A stretch of 64,000 nucleotides of DNA from Microcoleus vaginatus WJT46-NPBG5 (GCA_019359355.1 JAHHHM010000008.1:124001-188000), one strand, 5' to 3'; positions 44,279 through 54,478 are shown, numbered from the stretch's first letter. Numbers and translations are program-made. Notes: generated by a model from the sequence alone, not told the origin.

Positions 44279-44734
44279 TCACTCTTCCACGGGATGAAAC
44301 AGTTCTCCAACCCGTCTCCAAAGTCGTTTGCCCGGATCTCGATGTCTGCACCATTGCTGAAATTCAGTTTCTCCTTTGCTTGCCACCTCTAACAGCAGTT
44401 CTGAACTCACCCCCATTCTGCGTGCAAGTTCCTCACGGCTAAGGGATTGCAACATGGGATGGGGTTGGGATGCGCCCCCTTTGCGTTGTGCTGGGCGAGT
44501 TTGTGCCAATTGCTCCAAAGCGCCGATCCTCGAAAGCACCTGTTGCATTTGGGTTTTCAATGCGGCCACCTCAGCTTCTACATCCGGGTGTGCATTGGGT
44601 GTGTCAAAGAATTGCTTCACCATCCGCACTAACGCTGCACTCTCGCTGATGTGTTCCTGTTCCATGTACTCGCGCAGTTGGGCGTAATAGTCCTGGGGCA
44701 AATACCCAACAATTCGCTTGTTTTCTGTGGCCAT
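44279..44734 (-). CDS. Small DNA-binding-like protein (RHH-type N end, coiled coil, HTH-like C end)
   Basis: 151 residues. Residues 1-45 (KRIVGYLPQDYYAQLREYME, then SESAALVRMVKQF) have the strand-helix-helix pattern of ribbon-helix-helix regulators. A coiled coil follows at 50-75 (VEAEVAALKTQMQQVLSRIGALEQL). Residues 93-120 (SLSREELARRMGVSSELLLEV) look like a helix-turn-helix. It is a plausible regulator or partition-like protein; no named family is recognised. It has its own start on the minus strand, upstream of nothing obvious; the DUF4145 repeat copy 2 lies 80 nt beyond its stop. Confidence 0.65.
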   Translation of the reverse strand: MATENKRIVGYLPQDYYAQLREYMEQEHISESAALVRMVKQFFDTPNAHPDVEAEVAALKTQMQQVLSRIGALEQLAQTRPAQRKGGASQPHPMLQSLSREELARRMGVSSELLLEVASKGETEFQQWCRHRDPGKRLWRRVGELFHPVEE

Positions 44735-45020
44735 TGATATGCCGGCGTTTGTGTTGATAGCATATTTTAGCCTGTGAGTGTGCCATCAGTTGTTACTAGG
44801 GTGGGAGTAAATGTGTGTTGTGGACGGCATTTATTAGCACGTAACGGCACACTTGAGTAGTACAATCACGCCGACCCATCTTTTTTTTGCTCGCCAAGCT
44901 CTCATCCTTTCTCTGTCACGGTTCCAGCTTCCTTGTTACCCCCCCCCAGCATTCTGACTAAACATACCAGTAAGTCTGCTGAAGATTGGGGAGAAAAACT
45001 CTACAAAAAGGCAAAATAAA

Positions 45021-46205
45021 TTATAAACCAGTAAATTGTGTAAATAGTTCAGCTATTTCTGCTTCATCCTCGATTGCAAACGATAAGTAGCTGCTCTTTA
45101 AAATCCCGTAATGAATTTTACCTTTTTGACTATTTATACAGTCTTCAAGCATATCTTGCAGAAAGTCTTTTAAGTCCTGCTCGTTTAATTCAACTACTTT
45201 TCGACGCCACCTACGTCCGTCTCCAGAAAGCCCATCTCGAATTGTTCCAATAACGTAGCGTAATCTATCATGCCATCTTGCTTCCAACTTAAACACCCTG
45301 TTGAGATTGTCAATTCTACGAGAAGGCGTACCATCTTTCTCTGTAAGACTTGGTAGGTGTACACCCTCCTTATTACGAGTTACTTTAACTTCAATACTAT
45401 CTATAGCAGGATTAAGATAGGGAAGAAACGTATGTACTAACGGCTGTGTACTATTCTCTGGATCTACAGGATCTTCTTCTTTTTTGAATGTCAGATTACA
45501 TGCCTCGCAAAGGGATACTAGGTTAGCGTGGTGAACAGAAAGGAAAGGGTACTTTCTCTTTGGAAAAAAATGATCTAAATTTCCATATATTTTTGTTTGT
45601 ACTTTCGAATTTCTTCCTTTTCCTCTCTGGCGTTGTACCCGATCAGGTCGGGGGGAATCGCAAGCTGGACAAACCTCTATATCGTCATTCACTCTCCAAA
45701 ATTCCGATACAAAATCTATCCGTTTAAAAGATTCGACATTTCCATGAACAGCTTCTGGAAAGCCATCTTCTAGAAGCTTAGTGTAGAATACCTCCATCAA
45801 ATCTTTTAGAGCTTCTTGAATTGGAACATTTAAACGAGTTTTGTACCAGAACTCAAATGTAGGCTTGTTGAAACAGTTGCAGAATTGGATATCATTATCG
45901 AAAGCATCTAGCACAACCAAACTGACTGTTTGATGTGCTTGAGCAGCTTTGATCAGTTTAACTAAGCCCTTCTGTAAATCACTTTGTTCGCGGCTACCAT
46001 CTCTTTTATTTACCCAAAGTTTTTTCCTCCATAACCAAACACCTATATCGCCACTAAACTTTGAATAAATTTCGTTTTCAACGATTGCACCTTCAACAGA
46101 AATAGATGTTTTAGGATCACACGCAAAGGCAAGTATCTGGCGCTGAAATGCAAAAATTTTTTTAAACTGTTCTTCACAGTTTGGTAAATTAATTTTGTGA
46201 AGCAT
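45021..46205 (-). CDS. HNH endonuclease, PtuB-like partner of the upstream ATPase
   Basis: 394 residues. The HNH module is central: a zinc pair CPACDSP near 180, DHFFPKRKYPF with the catalytic Asp-His near 207, an HHANLVSLCEACN segment with the second zinc pair near 232. Flanking helical regions have no named domain. The start codon lies 17 nt inside the ATPase gene, so the two are translationally coupled. ATPase plus HNH is the arrangement of the Septu defence system (PtuA/PtuB), in which the ATPase regulates a DNA-cutting HNH subunit. Here the pair forms the last two genes of a type I R-M operon. Confidence 0.87.
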   Translation of the reverse strand: MLHKINLPNCEEQFKKIFAFQRQILAFACDPKTSISVEGAIVENEIYSKFSGDIGVWLWRKKLWVNKRDGSREQSDLQKGLVKLIKAAQAHQTVSLVVLDAFDNDIQFCNCFNKPTFEFWYKTRLNVPIQEALKDLMEVFYTKLLEDGFPEAVHGNVESFKRIDFVSEFWRVNDDIEVCPACDSPRPDRVQRQRGKGRNSKVQTKIYGNLDHFFPKRKYPFLSVHHANLVSLCEACNLTFKKEEDPVDPENSTQPLVHTFLPYLNPAIDSIEVKVTRNKEGVHLPSLTEKDGTPSRRIDNLNRVFKLEARWHDRLRYVIGTIRDGLSGDGRRWRRKVVELNEQDLKDFLQDMLEDCINSQKGKIHYGILKSSYLSFAIEDEAEIAELFTQFTGL

Positions 46206-48147
46206 TCGATTGTCGTTCTCTTAAGGCTCTTAAACGTCGGCGAAATTCAAATTGGTAATAGCCAGGGCCAAGTTTCTGTTGAAGAAGTTCGAGGGTGTCG
46301 CTAACCTGAATATCTTGGTTAGGTCTTTGTTGCTGGGCATAATGACTAATAGAGTTGAGAGTATTGAGGAGGTAGGCCTCAATATCTTCACTGTTGCCAT
46401 CTCCATATTGATGAGGGAGTTCTCGCATAAATTCTCTAAGTTGGTCAAACTCACGAGAATTTTGTACAACATCATCGCTATTCATCTGCCAGATTGCTTC
46501 GACCTCATCGGGATGAGCAGCTAGTATCAGGACTAAATCAAGAAATTCGGTGGCTCGTTGTCCTACACTCTCAGGCGCACCAAAAACATCTATCATAATT
46601 TCATTGGGTGAAGCTCCGAACGTGGGGATTCGTGGCTCAATAATGGCGATCATACCATTAATTTCATTTTTATAGAGCAGGGTAATCTCGGTATCAAATA
46701 CATCTGTCAGTGAGATACTAGAGTGCGTGGAAATAATTACTTCAGTTGTATTATCTCGCAGGCTGGTGTCAATTACATCAACAATTTCACGTTTCCAAAC
46801 GTCGTTGAAGTGGGTTTCTGGCTCATCCAAAATCATCAAGGCATCGTTTTCGCCTTGCAGCAGTTGAAATAAAGCCATACGTCCCAAAAATACCCGTTCC
46901 CCGTCACTTAGCCAGTTGTAGAGCAAAATATCTTCCACATTCCGTTTGCAGAAGGTCATTGTTAAGTCTTGGAGCCAGGCTTGTTCTTGCCAGGAGAGCA
47001 GTTGTTTAAAGATATCGAAGGGGGTGATTTCATCGATCGCAGTATCAATTTTGTCGCAGATTGCTCGAATGAGGGCGGCACAAGTGCTAGTATCAACATC
47101 GGTTTGATCCGGCAGGGAGCGACGCAGGTCAAAGATGAGTTTCTGTACATCGCTTGGAACGGGTTCACGGATGACGGCAGTGGCTATGTCATAGAGGCGG
47201 GCCAGTGCGCTGGTCTGCTGGGAAAAGCGGGTGGGTTTAAAGAGGATTTGAAAATTAACGTTAATCAACCAAAGCCAGTCAATTTTATTGAACAGTCCCC
47301 GCAACCCGGTCATTGGTTCACGATTTTGGATACTTTGCTCGATGCGCTTGCGGTAAGCTGGTTCTTCCTCTTCGGTGGGCATTTCCTGAAAGTCTTTTCG
47401 GGCTTGGTGCAGCGCAACAGCAAAGAAGATAAGTTTAAGAGATTGGGGAGAGACATAATAGCCGATGCTGGCAGTTTGCGCTCCGTCAGAAGTTAGCTCT
47501 GGCTCTAGTAGAGGCTCTAATCCTTCTTGTTCTCGATACAGTTTTTCTTCACCTAAATTCCAATTAAGAGGGCGTTCTTCTTCAGGGGTAATTTCCTCAA
47601 ATACGGCATCGGGTAAATTTTCACGTTCGGTCTGCTGATTGGCAAACAGACTTGCCCAGGCTTCAGTTGCGCCAGAGGTGTAGGCTAGCAGAACTTTAGG
47701 GAGATAAGGACGAATCGTACTACCGAGTTGATCGCCACGAAAAAGGAGTGAAATTCCCGAAACATCGGTTTCAAAATTTTCAATGGGAATGTTTTCTAGT
47801 GCTTCCCAATCCTGCTCGTCAGGTAAGGGTGGCTCAAATACAGCGAAGATAGCTGCGGATGAAGGGGAGTCCTGTGGATAATGCAAATATACGGTTGCAG
47901 GGCGCTCTTCTTCGCCAATTTTTTCCAGATCGTAGGCAAATGTAACCCGAAAAGGCGGTAATCGTTTTCTTTCCAGGCTGAGAAAAATTTCTGAGAGAGT
48001 TTGCAGTAGTTGGGTTTTGCCAGTGCCGTTTACACCAACAACAAAGCGAATAGCGCATTTTCGCCCCAGGATTTGTTCCTGGTTAAAGGTAGTGATAAGT
48101 TCCTCTAAGGGCGGTGTCCCCCACAGATGTAAGTAGCGTAACCTCAC
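46189..48147 (-). CDS. AAA/ABC-type ATPase of a restriction operon, PtuA-like
   Basis: 652 residues. Walker A GVNGTGKT is at 38-45 immediately after the first strands, a long helical insertion follows, then a signature-like LSDGERVFLGR near 415, Walker B ALMILDEPETHF near 437 and ISTHSS about 30 residues on. This is the compact SMC/ABC-like ATPase layout of PtuA and of the ATPases reported next to type I restriction genes. Its start overlaps the hsdS stop by 4 nt and its end overlaps the HNH gene by 17 nt. It probably gates the HNH subunit; a link to the type I complex is inferred from operon structure only. Confidence 0.87.
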   Translation of the reverse strand: MRLRYLHLWGTPPLEELITTFNQEQILGRKCAIRFVVGVNGTGKTQLLQTLSEIFLSLERKRLPPFRVTFAYDLEKIGEEERPATVYLHYPQDSPSSAAIFAVFEPPLPDEQDWEALENIPIENFETDVSGISLLFRGDQLGSTIRPYLPKVLLAYTSGATEAWASLFANQQTERENLPDAVFEEITPEEERPLNWNLGEEKLYREQEGLEPLLEPELTSDGAQTASIGYYVSPQSLKLIFFAVALHQARKDFQEMPTEEEEPAYRKRIEQSIQNREPMTGLRGLFNKIDWLWLINVNFQILFKPTRFSQQTSALARLYDIATAVIREPVPSDVQKLIFDLRRSLPDQTDVDTSTCAALIRAICDKIDTAIDEITPFDIFKQLLSWQEQAWLQDLTMTFCKRNVEDILLYNWLSDGERVFLGRMALFQLLQGENDALMILDEPETHFNDVWKREIVDVIDTSLRDNTTEVIISTHSSISLTDVFDTEITLLYKNEINGMIAIIEPRIPTFGASPNEIMIDVFGAPESVGQRATEFLDLVLILAAHPDEVEAIWQMNSDDVVQNSREFDQLREFMRELPHQYGDGNSEDIEAYLLNTLNSISHYAQQQRPNQDIQVSDTLELLQQKLGPGYYQFEFRRRLRALRERQSNASQN

Positions 48148-49775
48148 ACAGCATCCTTCGTTAACAATAGAACATCAATAGACTGGGTATCATCCTGGTT
48201 TAAGTTGCGATAAGCCAATTCATAGCGTAATCCACTAGATGTAGGAGCGGGCAAAGTAACGGGAACAATGAGTCCAGTAGCAGCTAATAGCTGCAAACTC
48301 TTTTGGCCAATGTTATAGGAGATAGAATATTTTTCTTCCAGATATTCGGGAGTAAAATAGACGGTTTCTTGAATAACTAATTCGTAAATTTTTCGTTGAT
48401 TTTGGCTTAAATTCCGTAACAGCTCTTTGCGATCACGGTGAAGTTCTACTCTCTTATTTTCGCTTGCTTTCTCATCAGCCAGTTCTTCTATATCCACAGA
48501 CTGAGATATTTGAAGTAGGCGATCACATTCTGCTACTGCTGCTAATTCTTCTTGATGCTGCTCTCGCCAAGTTGCGGTAAGTTCACCTGTAAAAGCTTGG
48601 GCAAGAAGAGATTGGAAAAGATCATCAGCTTTGGTTAAAGCTTCTACTTGTTTTGAAATAGTTTCACGTATTTCCTGGGCTTGCGCTGCGAATTCTTCTT
48701 GTAGGGATAGAGGAGGAATATATATTTTAATATTTGGAATACGAGTGATTCCAAGATCACGGTTAGCGATACCATGCGTTAATAACTGAGACTGCTCATA
48801 GCAGAAACGTGAATTTAGCATATTTTCAAGCCATAAAGGATTTACTTTAATCCTATCTAGTTTCAGTAAGGCAATATGAACCCATACAGCAATTTCTATA
48901 TCAAAATCAATCACTTTTGCTAATCCAGTAGTTCCACCTTTTGTATAAAGAATATCACCAACCACTGGCTTACATTTTTTCCACTGCCTTTCTGCATCTT
49001 GTCTTGAAATAAATTTCAGATTTTCCCAAATTATTTCACCTGCTCGAACATTACGTGTCGAAAGAAAAGGGATTCCTTCATGAGAATATTTTGGGCTAAC
49101 GTGAGGCCCATCTTGAACTGAGTTTACAACATCTCGAAGGGTACCATAACTCCATCCTTTAGGATTTGTTGAAGGATCTCCAAACATCTCCTGAAAAAAA
49201 GAGTATAAAAGTTGCTTTGCTTTCTCATTCGCTTGTTTTCGCAAACGACAAATTTCATCGACTTCCCGCAGAATAGCAACAATTCGTTTCTGTTCCGGTA
49301 ATGGCGGCAACGGAATCGGAAGTTTAGAAAGTTCTTTACTATTGATGTTAGCCTGAGCAACTGATCTACTCATCTTATCAATATATCTGCGATAAGTTGG
49401 CGAGCGCATGAACAAGCCAACGTAGTCAGGATCTGCTATATCTTGCCTGATACGGAATCTAATTAAATAGGATGCGAAAACCCAGGGTTCTTGACAACTT
49501 TGATAAACAAAGCTTCGACCAACACTACCACTACGAGCTATGATAAGATCTCCGGGTTCAAGAATGTATTTAGATACATCCTGTGTTTTTTTAGATAAAT
49601 ACTTTGGATTTGCTAAATTTACACTACCATCATCATTGATATCAGATATTCTCAAGTATAAAAAACCCTCACCTTCTTGCTCTGCAGTTGCATTCAACCC
49701 ATATTGGATTAAAGTAGAAAGTTCGCCTAATGTTATTATTTTCCAATTAGATGGTAATTGGTTGAAATAAATCAT
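48144..49775 (-). CDS. hsdS: Type I specificity subunit S (system 2) with extra C-terminal winged-helix-like tail
   Basis: 543 residues, about 100 more than usual. TRD1 covers about 8-150 (LPSNWKIITLGELSTLIQYG), conserved helix 1 about 155-195 (PLPEQKRIVAILREVDEICRL), TRD2 about 205-345 (GWSYGTLRDVVNSVQDGPHVS) and helix 2 about 350-410 (SLQEEFAAQAQEIRETISKQ). The tail at about 440-543 (LSQNQRKIYELVIQET, YTPE-like PEYLEEKY, SLQLLAATGLI) reads like a winged helix, which is unusual in HsdS. It overlaps hsdM by 4 nt and the ATPase gene by 4 nt. The tail may connect S to the downstream ATPase-HNH pair. Confidence 0.92.
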   Translation of the reverse strand: MIYFNQLPSNWKIITLGELSTLIQYGLNATAEQEGEGFLYLRISDINDDGSVNLANPKYLSKKTQDVSKYILEPGDLIIARSGSVGRSFVYQSCQEPWVFASYLIRFRIRQDIADPDYVGLFMRSPTYRRYIDKMSRSVAQANINSKELSKLPIPLPPLPEQKRIVAILREVDEICRLRKQANEKAKQLLYSFFQEMFGDPSTNPKGWSYGTLRDVVNSVQDGPHVSPKYSHEGIPFLSTRNVRAGEIIWENLKFISRQDAERQWKKCKPVVGDILYTKGGTTGLAKVIDFDIEIAVWVHIALLKLDRIKVNPLWLENMLNSRFCYEQSQLLTHGIANRDLGITRIPNIKIYIPPLSLQEEFAAQAQEIRETISKQVEALTKADDLFQSLLAQAFTGELTATWREQHQEELAAVAECDRLLQISQSVDIEELADEKASENKRVELHRDRKELLRNLSQNQRKIYELVIQETVYFTPEYLEEKYSISYNIGQKSLQLLAATGLIVPVTLPAPTSSGLRYELAYRNLNQDDTQSIDVLLLTKDAV

Positions 49776-51655
49776 TTCTTCCCCTCTATCATTAAGAGCA
49801 AAGAGTTCAATTTAGATTGAATTTTATTCTCTAAATCTTGTAATTCAGAGATGATCTGTGCTGGAGGATCATATTTTTCAGTAATTAATGTAAGCGGTTT
49901 GTAGCGTCCAGCCGATAAATTGTAATTGTCGGCAGAAAGATCTTCTGTAGAAGATAACCAGTTTTTTGGCTCAGTTAACTCTTCAGTTTCCAGTCTTTCA
50001 AGAATCTTAACTTCAAAGGTGATAACGACAAACCAGAAGTGATAGCCAATACTGAATTTCCAAAATTCCAGTTTTTTATAATTAATGAGCTGCTGTTTCT
50101 GGATGTATAGAAGTGATTTATACCATAGATGAAGTAGAGCCTTAATCTTTTTGATTTTGTCATTAATTTCACGTTCTTCAGGCTCTTCAGATCGGATTAA
50201 CTCAGTTTCAATAATAGGTTTGGCATAGGAGATTGATCGCCTTTTGGGTTCCATCGTTTGCCATTGCTTCCAAGTTTCCCCATCTACAAATGCAGGGGCA
50301 GATTCTTCAAATTGCAGTCGATATTTTAGTGTTAGATCCCACAGGTCATTTTCCTGCGGTTTGGGAGTTCGCTTGGCATCCAGCGTTTCTCCATCCTTCG
50401 CTACCTCATAAAACCAGACCTCATCGGTTTTACCACCCTTGTTAAACAGCAAAATCGAAGTTTTCACACCTGTATAAGGTTGAAATACACCTCCTGGTAA
50501 TGAAATCACCCCTCTCAAAGTGTTTTCGGCAACTAGCTTTTCTCTCAAGGTTTTGTGTGCTTTGGTTGAGCCAAACAGCACCCCTTCTGGTACAATCACT
50601 GCTGCTCTACCACCGATCGCCAAAAGCTGCAAAATCAGTTCTATAAATAGGAGTTCGGTTTTGTTGGTTTTAAGATCCTGAAGGGTTTCACCGATGTCTG
50701 TTTTATCTAAACTGCCTGTAAATGGTGGGTTAGCCAAAATGACGCTAAAATCACCCACTTCACCAGATTGAATCTTTTGATTAAACGCACTGCCCAGCGT
50801 ATTAGCGTAGTTAACCTTCGGCTTTTCAATACCATGCTGAATCAGGTTCATCCAGCCCAAACGCACCATCGTTTTGTCAAAATCGTAGCCATAGAGCGCG
50901 TTTTCTCGGAGATATTTATCCTGTTCTGGGGAAAGATTTTCACCCACCATATTGAAGGGTCTGCCTTCCAGGGTGTTTATGGGTGTGCCATCGCCCTCAA
51001 ACACCAAATTTACTGGATATGTATGGGTCTTAAGAACGTGCTGATAAGCATTAACCAAAAATCCTGCTGTGCCACAGGCTGGGTCACAAATGCGATCATT
51101 CCATTGCGGATTTACCAGATCGCACATTGTCCGAATAATGTGGCGCGGAGTCCGAAATTGTCCATTTTTTCCAGCTTCAGCAATTTCACTCAACAAGTGT
51201 TCATAGATGTCGCCCTGTATGTCTTGATTGCGTGAGGGAATAAACAGCTTGTCTATAGTGTCGATCGCTCGCCGCAGCAATGCTGCATTGGGAATGAGAA
51301 AGACAGCATCGCTCATCCGCCCCTGACGCTTCTCATCCTTCTTGTGGTCTGTATCGTCCTCAGAAGTTTCAGATTCAGAGTTTTGCCCTTTTTGATTATC
51401 CGTATCCAACGATCGCAGCCAGTCAAACACCTCACCCCGAACCCGCTTCAGTAAAGCATCTCCTGATAGGTGCTTAAAATTGCTCCAGCGACACGCCTCT
51501 GGAATAACGAGGTCTTTCGGTTTCAAGTCCTCTAGCCGCTTGACAAATACCAGATAGGTAATTTGTTCGATCGCAGCTAACGGGTTAGCAATCCCACCAG
51601 ACCAGAAATAATCCCACAGTTGACGAATTTCACGTTTTAGTTGCGGTGAAAGCAC
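49772..51655 (-). CDS. hsdM: Type I N6-adenine methyltransferase subunit M (system 2)
   Basis: 627 residues from a GTG start at 51655. N-terminal LKREIRQLWDYFWSGG and ITYLVFVKRLEDL is the HsdM_N domain of EcoEI-type (IB-like) systems; FRTPRHI precedes the SAM motif DPACGTAGFL near 190, and the catalytic ANPPFTG is near 307. In-frame codons without an ATG extend 19 residues further up to a TGA, so the GTG is the best start, but this remains uncertain. It lies 78 nt after hsdR and overlaps hsdS by 4 nt. A moderately hydrophilic insertion near 500-560 is not part of the core. Confidence 0.93.
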   Translation of the reverse strand: MLSPQLKREIRQLWDYFWSGGIANPLAAIEQITYLVFVKRLEDLKPKDLVIPEACRWSNFKHLSGDALLKRVRGEVFDWLRSLDTDNQKGQNSESETSEDDTDHKKDEKRQGRMSDAVFLIPNAALLRRAIDTIDKLFIPSRNQDIQGDIYEHLLSEIAEAGKNGQFRTPRHIIRTMCDLVNPQWNDRICDPACGTAGFLVNAYQHVLKTHTYPVNLVFEGDGTPINTLEGRPFNMVGENLSPEQDKYLRENALYGYDFDKTMVRLGWMNLIQHGIEKPKVNYANTLGSAFNQKIQSGEVGDFSVILANPPFTGSLDKTDIGETLQDLKTNKTELLFIELILQLLAIGGRAAVIVPEGVLFGSTKAHKTLREKLVAENTLRGVISLPGGVFQPYTGVKTSILLFNKGGKTDEVWFYEVAKDGETLDAKRTPKPQENDLWDLTLKYRLQFEESAPAFVDGETWKQWQTMEPKRRSISYAKPIIETELIRSEEPEEREINDKIKKIKALLHLWYKSLLYIQKQQLINYKKLEFWKFSIGYHFWFVVITFEVKILERLETEELTEPKNWLSSTEDLSADNYNLSAGRYKPLTLITEKYDPPAQIISELQDLENKIQSKLNSLLLMIEGKK

Positions 51656-51733
51656 AGAGCCATACTCAAAATCAGCGACTAACTCATTAAGATTACTACC
51701 AAGTTGTCACCTGAGTCACGTAGCTTAACATTC

Positions 51734-54478
51734 CTACGCAACAAACTGATTGGAAAAGTTCAGAATTTCTTCCAGTTCTGTTTCTTCAAACAATTGATGC
51801 ACTACTCCAACCCGGCTAAACGGTGGTTGCTCCAAATCGTCAACCGTTAACTTTGCTCTCCGCAATATAGCCGAGCGCATAGTTCTGAGAAAGTAAATTT
51901 GTTTAGCGGAAAAAGCGGGATGGGCAGCAATAAATTCCTCAAACGCCGCAGAAATTTCTTCTTCCCGACTGGTAATTTGAACCAGCCCTAGAATATGACG
52001 CAGGAAGTCTATGAGAGTAGCATCAGGGCGATCGTACACCTCTCTTAACACATCTTCAGTCACAAACAGATCTGCTTGATTTAGCGTATGGGCAAGAGAT
52101 TCGATCTCTTTTTCACTCAAACTCTCACCCCTCATCAGTATTTGTATTGTGGGATGCTGCTCTGCTAGGGTTTTCACGTGAGCCTCAACCTGCTCTCGAT
52201 AATTTTCAGCAAAGGCTCCTTCCCCACTAGGCCCATAAATCACCCAGCGACGAGTAGCAATCTGGTCGGGCAGATTTAGCTCAATCAAGTCTCGACGAGG
52301 ACGCTGCCGAAACCGCATCAGGGGTGCAAAGGTTGTCTGCAAATCCAGAATGCGATCATAGGTCAGGTGATCCCAAAATTTAGCACTGGTCATCCAGGCA
52401 AGTTTTTCCCGTTGTGCCTGAACATCACGCAGGTTAGCAGGCAATAGCTTCAAGTCTTCGCTAATGGATTCCTGTTGCTTGTTGAGTGAATCAATTTGTC
52501 CGGCAAGGTGGGCAATCGCCAGCCGCTCTGTTTTCACTTCAAAGGTCATGACGGGCAAGTTAATATCGGGCAGAAACCGCAACAGAGGGGCTATTGCTGT
52601 ACTCAAATGCTCAACTTTAGCTTCATTTAAAGACTTCCAAGCACCAGCCTTCGCCAATTCTGTTAACTCTTGCAAGTGCGGACGCACATTGATGTTATCG
52701 GTGGGTAGTTGCACCAACATTTGCTGAAGTTGAGTGATAGTGGCAGCGCTCGCCTTCCTTTGTTTCTGACTTCTCAGTAGAGCAAGTTTTTCTAGCCGCA
52801 ATCGGAACAGTCGTACAGGTAGCGGTTCTGTTGGACTGGCAACTTCGCCTTCAGGGTTCATGTTGAAATAGGCAAAGTTATTCCAGAAATCAATAATTAG
52901 AAAATCTGTTTTCTTCTCACCCGTCTGCGAATCTGTCCACAATCGAGTCCCCCGCCCAATCATCTGCCAGAATTTCACCTGGCTGAAGACAGGCTTGGCA
53001 AACACCAGATTTTGAATCGCAGGCACATCAATTCCGGTATCTAGCATATCCACCGAAATCGCCACTCGCGGCATCGCCTTCCGCTTAAAATCATCTAGCG
53101 TCCGCTCAGCCCGCTCCATGTGACTGTCAATGACCTCAGCTAATCCCCGTTTCTGTAAGTCTGGATACAGGCGATTGAAGCTTTTCCAGATCTCGATCGC
53201 ATGGCGATGGCTCATCGCGAAAATAATTGTTTTGGCAGGCAGCGTTCCCGTTGCGTCCTTACGGTATTTAGCCATAAACTCTTTGACCAGAACATCGTTC
53301 GTACCCGAATTCGTCACCCGCTTCTCCAGATCGCCTCCCTCAAAATTGAGTTCGCTCAGGTCGATCCCCTGTTCTTCTAGTTGCCGTTGAAGTTCTGGGA
53401 GCAATTGCCCCGCTTTAATGCCCTGAAGTTGAAAGGTAGTCTGTGCCTCTAATGCCCGGTAGTTGACTAAATACCCGTCCTCGACCGCTCTCGCATACGG
53501 ATAGTAAAATGTTGGCAGTCCATCTGGACACTCAAACAGTTCAAAGGTGTTGTGGTCAATGTAATCGGTTGGGGTTGCCGTTAAGCCAAGCTGTAAGGCA
53601 TCAAAGTGGTGAAACAACGCTCGGTAACGGTTGTAAATCGAACGATGACTTTCATCGGCAACGATCAGGTCATAGTATCCAGACGAAAGCTGCTGGTAAG
53701 CCTGCATCATACTGGGGTAAGTCGCCACATGAATACGAGCCGTGCTGTCTATTTCTCCGCCTTCAACTCGCGCTCTAGTTTCATCAGGAATATACTCTTT
53801 AAGATCACCTAATACCTGTCGTACCAACTCCCGACGATCTGCCAGAAATAGCACCCGCTGCACCCACTTGGCCCTCATTAACAAATCAATTAAGGCAATC
53901 ACCGTCCGCGTTTTGCCTGTTCCAGTTGCCATCACTAGCAGAAACTTCCGTTGCCCTCGTTCCAATGCTTCGGTAACACGCTTCACCGCTTCAAGCTGAT
54001 AGGGGCGATCAACGATTTTACGACTGGGGCTAAACTGATTTAGGTTTTCTCGGTACTGACTCTGAAAGGCGAGACGCGCCAAATCATCTTCTGTAAAAAA
54101 GCCACTGACCTCTCGTACTGGATACCGTTCTCGATCCCAAAAATATATCTTTTCACCATTGGCTAAGAAAATGAATGGTTCAAAATGATGAAATGCACGA
54201 ATGTGATCGGCATAATCAGCAGCCTGTCGCTTTCCTGCTAAAGGATCACGACTCGTGCATTTTGCCTCTACAATTGCCAAAGGTTTACCATCTCGGCCCG
54301 ACAGAACATAGTCAATATACTCACGATGTGCTTGGTAAACTCCTTGCCCTTCTTTAACCTTGTTAGATGGAGTGACAAGCAAAAATTCATCCAGCAGGTT
54401 CCGTCGCTGGTAGCTCCACCCAGCTTTTTCAAGCTGACCGTCTATTAAATTTTGACGAGTTTCAGCTTCAGAGGACAT
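51734..54478 (-). CDS. hsdR: Type I restriction enzyme R subunit, EcoEI-like (system 2)
   Basis: 914 residues. The N-terminal nuclease has D57 in EYIDYVLSGRDG and E71-A-K73 in LAIVEAKC. The SF2 translocase has Walker A ATGTGKT at 184-190, a DESH box (LIVADESHRS) near 275, GLTATP soon after, and the helicase motif QMIGRGTRL further on. The C-terminal third is the EcoEI_R-type domain. It is the first gene of the five-gene operon hsdR-hsdM-hsdS-ATPase-HNH. It is unrelated in detail to HsdR of system 1, so the two systems have separate origins. Intact, with a plausible ATG and no obvious Shine-Dalgarno. Confidence 0.94.
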   Translation of the reverse strand: MSSEAETRQNLIDGQLEKAGWSYQRRNLLDEFLLVTPSNKVKEGQGVYQAHREYIDYVLSGRDGKPLAIVEAKCTSRDPLAGKRQAADYADHIRAFHHFEPFIFLANGEKIYFWDRERYPVREVSGFFTEDDLARLAFQSQYRENLNQFSPSRKIVDRPYQLEAVKRVTEALERGQRKFLLVMATGTGKTRTVIALIDLLMRAKWVQRVLFLADRRELVRQVLGDLKEYIPDETRARVEGGEIDSTARIHVATYPSMMQAYQQLSSGYYDLIVADESHRSIYNRYRALFHHFDALQLGLTATPTDYIDHNTFELFECPDGLPTFYYPYARAVEDGYLVNYRALEAQTTFQLQGIKAGQLLPELQRQLEEQGIDLSELNFEGGDLEKRVTNSGTNDVLVKEFMAKYRKDATGTLPAKTIIFAMSHRHAIEIWKSFNRLYPDLQKRGLAEVIDSHMERAERTLDDFKRKAMPRVAISVDMLDTGIDVPAIQNLVFAKPVFSQVKFWQMIGRGTRLWTDSQTGEKKTDFLIIDFWNNFAYFNMNPEGEVASPTEPLPVRLFRLRLEKLALLRSQKQRKASAATITQLQQMLVQLPTDNINVRPHLQELTELAKAGAWKSLNEAKVEHLSTAIAPLLRFLPDINLPVMTFEVKTERLAIAHLAGQIDSLNKQQESISEDLKLLPANLRDVQAQREKLAWMTSAKFWDHLTYDRILDLQTTFAPLMRFRQRPRRDLIELNLPDQIATRRWVIYGPSGEGAFAENYREQVEAHVKTLAEQHPTIQILMRGESLSEKEIESLAHTLNQADLFVTEDVLREVYDRPDATLIDFLRHILGLVQITSREEEISAAFEEFIAAHPAFSAKQIYFLRTMRSAILRRAKLTVDDLEQPPFSRVGVVHQLFEETELEEILNFSNQFVA

